A DNA stretch of 64,000 nucleotides from assembly GCA_028554795.2 (NCBI GenBank), contig CM068830.1, positions 110,993,214 through 111,057,213 of the forward strand, in the 5' to 3' direction. Origin of the DNA: Sinohyriopsis cumingii (lineage: Eukaryota > Mollusca > Bivalvia > Unionida > Unionidae). Of this stretch, positions 57,921-64,000 are shown piece after piece. Positions within the stretch are counted from its first letter, which is position 1. Each line of letters starts with the position of its first letter. A program made the translations under genes and the position numbers. Under the pieces are notes generated by a model that worked only from the letters and a program-made list of their open reading frames with translations, was not told the origin of the DNA and did not search any database.

Positions 57921-58649
57921 CAACAAATTTCAGCATCCAAGGCAGATGTTTTAACTCTTAGGACAGCAGAGAGGTATCATCTGTAATGTGTTAAAATTAA
58001 AACTAAAACTAAAGGAGTTTGTAAAAGCAAAAATAAAATCTAGGCAACTTGTCTGACATTTTTACAAAGCTGACATATGTACAGTTAATACACATCTATC
58101 CAAGCAGTCTGAAATGTTTACCACAATTCAAAAAGACGTCATGAATGGTTTTGGTACGCTCTGAAAATGAAAGTTGAATTATTCATTGACAAAGAAACAG
58201 TAAGATGTCCACCATGCTTTATACAGAAATTTGAAATGCTTTGGAGTCATGCTCTAAAATAAAAAGTGTGATGCAAAAGGAAGGATGGAATGAAGGAATG
58301 AAGTGTGGATGAACGCATTTATATATATATTAAAGCCAACACAGTCTTAATAATAAAAAGCATTTGTGGACTACTGTTGTAATATGTTTATCAAGTTTAA
58401 AAAATGTACCTTGAATGGCTTTTGAGTTACAGTGAACCTGCCTTAACTTTTCACTTGTATTATGCAATCACCTTCTTCAAAAGTCGCTTTACTTAGATAT
58501 ATGATTGAAAACGGTTGCTGAAAACAACCTCCATGAAGCGACTGCCTGTTTTAGAAGTTCACTTGTCACTGCTGTCACAGAATTAAACTCTTTTATTTAT
58601 TGAATAATTGTACTCGGGTTTCCTTTTTTGTGTATAAAGATACCCGAGG

Positions 58650-60160
58650 GTGATTTATGTATATTACAGAAGGGGAAGATAAGAGTTAGAAAAACAAGCA
58701 GAGAGGGAAAAGATAGAACTCCTTCAAGAAGTAGAAGATCAGAAGTTAGAAAGGAAAAAACAAGTAACGTTAGAAACTTTGAAGATGGAAGATATAATTT
58801 AGGCAGAGGGAGCATCAAAGAAATTCTGAGCTTTTGCAAAGTAAAACGGAGGGGGAGCATGATGTTAAACAGAGAGGTCCAAAATTGCCCCCATTTGAAG
58901 ACAATAAAGATAATATGGATAGTTATCTAAACAGATTCGAAAAGTACGCCACGGTACAAAAAATGAAAGAAAGAAGATTGGTCGCTTCATCTTAGCGCGC
59001 TGTTGCAAGGTAAAGCGTTAGATGCTTATTCGTGGCGGATTCGCTGAATTATCTTGCGTTGAAAGATGCACTTCTGAAGAAATATAAGCTAACAGAGTAA
59101 GGGTTTTGCAAGACATTTAAGTATAGCAAAGGCATGACAGGTGAAACATTCACCCAGTTCGTCAGTAGGACGTGCAATTGCTTGCAGCAATGGGCGAAAT
59201 GTGGTAAAGTCGGTAAGACATTTGAGGGTCTTATCGATCTCTTGCTTCGATACCAATTATTGGCAATTTGTAGCAAGGAGTTATATTCGTTTTTGAGAGA
59301 AAAGTCCTTCATGAATATATATGACATGGCCACACAGGCGGATTTATTCGCTGGAGCTCGAGGATGTTTGCAGAATGTCATCACGCGAGTCAACAAAGGT
59401 GGGAATCAGGTCAAGGACCAGAAACCCAGGGAACCTGAAAAACGTAGTAGGGATAACCAGGGAAGGCACAAGGACAAGCAATGTTTCACTTGCAAGGAGT
59501 GGAGTCATGTCTCCCCAATTGTCCTAAGTGGAAGGGACCAGTCCAGAGAGTTGCGGTAGCCATTTAAGGCAGACGGTCGGTAGATGGGAAACTCGATGTT
59601 GCCCAGCAAGCTAAGCGGGAAGCGCTGCAAGAGCCAGTGTTGCGTTCAGAAATCAGTTGCAATGCGATTCAATCGATCGGCATGTGTACCAACGGCAAAT
59701 GGCACTGTCAACGGACAGGAAGTGACTGCTTTACTAGACACAGGGTGCACTACTGTTGCCATGGAACGGAGCCTAGTCCGCGATGATCAGTTGCATAGGT
59801 TTAAATCGCCTTGTATGCTACTGGACCAAAACAATCGACCACGTTTCTGTTGCAAGGATAGTTATCGAAACACCTTTCTTGACTGGAACCGTATAAGCGT
59901 TGTGCATATCCAACCCGATCTATGAACTTAGGATTGGCAATGTACAGGGATCTAGACTCCCAACCATGCCTGACTTCCGATTCCCGGTCATCCAAGCAGT
60001 CAAAACTAGGGCTCAGGTAAAGGAAGATAATAAACCTTTATGTAAATTAAAAGTACCAGAAGCCATTACTGGTATATCCCACAATGAATTTCAGAATGAG
60101 CAAAAACGTGACACATCTCTACGGGCAGTCTGCTTCAAGGACTTGCACATCTTCAGCTGA
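58650..60160 (+). pseudogene. Second Gypsy fragment: gag and protease remnant
   Basis: Plus strand, several frames. Gag-type segments: LPPFEDNKDNMDSYLNRFEK near 58,890, LSALLQGKALDAYSW near 59,000, a helical region (59,134-59,400), and a decayed zinc knuckle CFTCKEWSHVSPIVLS near 59,480 (the CxxC is kept, the His/Cys spacing is broken). The aspartic protease follows with VTALLDTGCTTVAMER near 59,740 (DTG active site). The reverse transcriptase is missing; a minisatellite follows. Different piece from the 43.9-kb copy; whether it is the same family is unknown. Confidence 0.8.
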
Positions 60161-60164
60161 AGAG

Positions 60165-60530
60165 CTGTCTAGTGTATGTGACCGGAATGTCTAGTGTCGA
60201 ATGTCCAGAGTGCCCAGAGTGTCTAATGTCCAGGCTGTCTGGAATGTCTACTGTCTGTGACTGAAGTGTATAATGTCCAGTATCCGGAGGGTCTAATATC
60301 CTGGGTATTCGGAATGTCTACTGTCTACTGTATAATGTATGGGGTGTCCGGAATGTCTACTGTCCGTGACCGGAGTGTTTCTGTATGAGACCAGAGAGTA
60401 TGTGTCAGTGACTAGATTGTATAATGTCCGCGGTGTCCCGAGTGTTTAATGTCCGGAGTGTCCGGAGTGTCTAATGTTTGTAGTGTTCCGAGTGTTTCGA
60501 AGCATTCCGAGTGTCCAGAGTCTATAGAAG
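60165..60530. repeat. Minisatellite (gtccggagtgtctaat-type units)
   Basis: Degenerate direct units of about 14-28 bp such as gtccggagtgtctaatgt. Confidence 0.75.
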
Positions 60531-61039
60531 CTGTGAACCTGAAACAGTGTACTGATGATGGAGTGTATCTCCGTACATGTAATTTGTTAGCCGTGGGCTA
60601 ATTTTGAGGTTTGTAAAATCTAGTGATTCTCTCGGGACTGTAAAGATAAGTATTAAATCTGTCCCTCTTTTTTATCACCATACTTTCGCTACCTGAATGA
60701 ATGCATATTACTACATGAGTAAAATTTTACATTGTTTACTACCTGAATAAACAGTATCCATCGTTTCATTATCAAAGTGTTGTGAACCATTCACCCCTTA
60801 TCTTTATATTTGCTAAATTACTTTATTTGTATTTCTTCATCATTAAGTCTGTGCGTTCTTATGTTAATCAAATCCAATATTTGGATTATATATATACGCA
60901 CATTTTCATAATTAGTTGCTCATTCAACTCTACCATTATTAAACATTGTATTTATATCATCGTCAAAAGTGTTCTGTTTTGAATCCGAAAATCCCACCCG
61001 GTTATCTTGTTACAGCTGCTTGGAATGGATTTGACTATA

Positions 61040-61205
61040 TTTCTTAGAAGGATTTGACTGTACTTTACTTAGAACGGATTTGACTGTACATTGCTTGGAA
61101 TGGATTTGGCTGTACATTACTTAGAATGGATTTGACTGTACATTGCTTGGAATGGATTTCACTTTACATTACTTGGAATGAATTGGACTGTAAATTACTT
61201 AGATA
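61040..61205. repeat. Minisatellite (about 28-bp units)
   Basis: Units like cttggaatggatttgactgtacatta, about six copies. Confidence 0.8.
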
Positions 61206-61938
61206 ATACATTTGTTATAATAACTGATGGATGTATGGAAAAATAAATGAGAATACAATAAGACTAGTGAAGCTGAAGAACTCTTGATAGCAAAGGTACA
61301 TGTAAAAAAAAAACAAGACTAAAGTGTTCATCGAGATTTAAAGATATCAGGGTTTGAGTTATGGTCTGTAAGCAAAATCTCATGGTAATTAATTGAATGA
61401 TGGAAAGTTAGATAAATAAACTAACAACAACAACAGGCACATATAGAGCACAAAACTTTTCACAGATATTTCTTGAATGTTTTTGAAGTTGTGCTCTTGA
61501 AAAAAAAGCATGAGAAACATATGTACAGAGTATACTTGATTCCAACTTGTTTAGCCTGAGGGAGAGGTAAAACCTTGCATAAGGTTGGTGAAGGCTGAAA
61601 GGTTATGTGTACATTAAAACAAAAGTCCCTCTAAGGGTCTGTAGCTCTAATGGCCAAAACGAATTTCCAGATTTTAAAGATGACACCACATTTATTCTTT
61701 TTAACTGCTGAGTGTTGAAACCATTTCTGATATTTCTAATGCAATTTTAAAATCAGCCATTGTATCAGCCATATTGGATGAAAGAAACCGAGTAACAATA
61801 AGATTTTCAAAATGGCCACTATATCAGACATATTTGATGCCAGACAGACATTATTGGTCAGACATTATTGGTCTTTTTGTGAAACCCATGCCAATATAAC
61901 CTTCCATTCAACTTTTGTATTCTGCATAAGATATGCTT

Positions 61939-61987
<49 letters not shown>

Positions 61988-62530
61988 ATGTGTGTGTGTC
62001 TGTGTGTGTTTGTGTTGCATACTGAATGGGTTTGGATTGTAATCTACAAATATTTTTGTACCAGAAGTTGCATATCTGTCTATCTATAAAACTTTTTAAG
62101 AAACAACGACTCATCTCATCCAAACATGAATATAACTGAGAATCAATAGACCTTTTCTCTGGCACACAATATGTATTATTCCGCAGGGAGAAAATATTTG
62201 TAATAATTTTCTTTTCTGATAACAAATTATAATTCATTCAAGCTAGCTGTAGGCTGAATGTTTTCTGATGGGGCAGGAATTACCAGATTCTGAATAGATT
62301 AGTTAGTTGACCATTTATCTAGAAAGAGAAAAGAGATAGCATGACACATATCTGTAATGCAATCAACAGACAGTTCTTGACATCACAACTGCCAGTGTAC
62401 ATTGTGTTTTTGTGAAATAAATCTCTTATCTTTAACTCAACCTCACGTATCTTCCAAAAGATGTGGATAGGTTAAAATTGTCACTGGATAAGGAATTTGG
62501 TACGTGACACATGCATATAAGAAAAGGTAA

Positions 62531-62704
62531 GATAGGGATATATCAAGGCCATCGAAACAATGCACATTCAACAAGATACGGATATATCAAGGCCATCAGG
62601 ACAATGCATATTCAAGAAGATAGGGATATATCAAGGCCATCAGGACAATGCATATTCAAGAAGATAGGGATATATCAAGGCCATCAGGACAATGCATATT
62701 CAAC
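62531..62704. repeat. 44-bp tandem repeat, four copies
   Basis: Units start gatagggatatatcaaggcc at 62,531, 62,575, 62,619 and 62,663; units 2-4 are almost identical, so the array is young. Confidence 0.9.
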
Positions 62705-63913
62705 TGCCATATCAGATGAGTTCATTGCACGATTCAGTGCAAAACAAGTATGCAGGCTGTATTTATAATATATGGTCTCATTTACACTTTGTAAATAGTG
62801 CTAGCTTTAAAGTGTTAATGAAATTCAAACATAAATGAGATCATACAAATCTGAGTAGTTGCATCTAAAATTCTTTACTTGCAGACATCAAAGAGAGCAC
62901 CTACATGTAACCAGGTTCAATTTGTGATACAAATATACGGATCAAACAAATATAATGAATGTCAAATCAACCACGCAATATTAAATGAACATACCTGCCC
63001 CCCCCAGATGTATAGGTGTAATTACTGCTATTATAAAGGGCAAAAAAAGCAAAACCTGGTTATGCAGCTCATATAAATCTATGTTTTCCTCTGAGGAATT
63101 ACGGTCTTTCTATTCTAATTCAGATCTCTGTCATCTAGATGATTTAAGTATAATCAGAAAATTTGGATTGATGCTGCTTAACTGGTGACATGTCAATCAC
63201 AGTGTACTCCATGAACCGTTGATTGTTGCAGCAGAAATTATTGCTCCTCACATCTCACTTTGATTTGCATTTCATCATCACACTCTTTATACAATAATTT
63301 CCCTGTTTTATTATACTGCCAGCACTTTGTAGTGGTATGTTACTGTGTTAATGTAGTGCAGACGTCGACGTCCCTTTTATTACCACTTCAGGGAGTAAAT
63401 TTCCTTTAGTCAGTGCCGCAGGCTGAGTCTGTTTTGCTGTTTCACAGAATCAACGATACTACTTCACCATTCTTAATATTTTTCTTTTGTGTTTGATGCT
63501 TGAATATATTTTGTCTTTACGGGGCCACAGTGACACACTATATTACTATTACACTGCAAATCACTATACACATTTCGGTTTGTTGATAGTATGGTATGAG
63601 TAATACGTCTACGTAAAAAAAATAAACATATGAATCATTGTAATACGGTACTTATATTGTGGTTAAGTCCGAACATTGCACCTGTAAAACAATGGGTGGG
63701 TGAGCTTAATAAATGAAATTTGATACCTTTTCCATGACAACATTGGTGCTTTATTAGAATGATACATAATGATGTAAAATGTTTTAATGGAACATGTCAG
63801 ATTGAACTACTTTAAGTAAAATGTGTCCTTTGAAGTAGCTATAAAGCATTTTCAGCAACACTTATACAAACCAAGTAACACAAATAGAAACCAAATAAAC
63901 TACATGCATAATA

Positions 63914-63957
<44 letters not shown>

Positions 63958-64000
63958 GGAATTAGCTCTGAAGTTGCCAGATGTATATATAACACTCGGC

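Larger units (their letters stand above)
46462..58590. other. Non-coding host DNA
   Basis: About 12 kb of AT-rich DNA with no gene I can support; open frames here are short and without recognisable domains. It includes microsatellites at 50,736-50,769 (CT), 52,184-52,252 (TA), 52,690-52,731 (GA), 53,090-53,161 (TA) and 55,992-56,018 (AAT), SINE pieces, and the repeats listed separately. Confidence 0.55.
60531..64000. other. Non-coding host DNA with tandem repeats
   Basis: No gene was recognised. It holds the minisatellites at 61,040-61,205 and 62,531-62,704, a (TA)n/(TG)n tract at 61,940-62,012 and (GA)n at 63,916-63,953. Confidence 0.55.

Noticed and set aside
46462-58590. Host exons
   Set aside because: Only short AT-rich frames, no splice-bounded conserved blocks that I can recognise; a distant or lineage-specific exon could still be missed.

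Overview
The window is nuclear DNA of an animal. AT-rich spacers, (TA)n and (GA)n microsatellites, a LINE, a Ty3/Gypsy retrotransposon and tRNA-like SINEs point to a metazoan. The SINE 3' domain resembles families I associate with molluscs, so a mollusc or other lophotrochozoan is my best guess, from impression only. No host gene could be recognised. Nearly all coding content comes from integrated Polinton/Maverick-type (adintovirus-like) DNA viruses.

Region A (1-9922) is the right part of a Polinton-like element running off the left edge. A protein-primed-type family B DNA polymerase (minus strand, cut by the edge) diverges from ten genes on the plus strand: a Cys-rich protein, an HNH endonuclease, two unknowns, a pX-like minor protein, a double-jelly-roll-type major capsid protein, a hydrophobic minor protein, an adenain-like protease, a fibre with nine 21-residue repeats, a membrane-hairpin protein and a penton-like protein split over two frames. 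Most starts follow an A/T-rich AATAA(A/T)ATG-type sequence.

Region B (about 10.0-18.8 kb) is a decayed, apparently non-autonomous Polinton with minisatellite-bearing inverted repeats. It keeps, in order and all broken, homologues of the integrase-to-BIR block of the large element in region D. It lacks polymerase, capsid genes and protease, and carries a foreign insert with a five-copy palindrome array.

Region C (18.8-23.06 kb) holds a 3' LINE fragment, a SINE and simple repeats.

Region D (23,064-46,456) is a nest. A Gypsy element (5-bp duplication atgtt) has its 5' LTR interrupted by a complete 19,894-bp Polinton (23,669-43,562; 6-bp duplication atcgtg; TIRs of 332 and 282 bp). The other LTR shows the empty site at 46,054-46,059. 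The Polinton encodes PolB (1344 aa, intact but with a DxE to DxQ change in Exo motif I), packaging ATPase, integrase with chromodomain, adenain-like protease, penton, hexon, a minor capsid protein and several small family proteins. An accessory block between PolB and ATPase holds three tandem F-box-like paralogues and a BIR gene. Coiled-coil or small genes sit near both ends. Hexon, integrase, BIR and others carry frameshifts, so this copy is probably dead.

The most striking signal is in the terminal genes of this Polinton. They end in near-perfect metazoan histone-mRNA 3' stem-loops (GGCCCT-TTTC-AGGGCC followed by ACCCA) with a purine-rich downstream element, five copies in all, two of them inside the TIRs. 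This suggests that the virus tied 3'-end formation of some mRNAs to the S-phase histone processing machinery.

Region E (46.5-64 kb) is mostly non-coding: microsatellites, minisatellites, SINE pieces and a decayed Gypsy gag-protease fragment at 58.6-60.2 kb.
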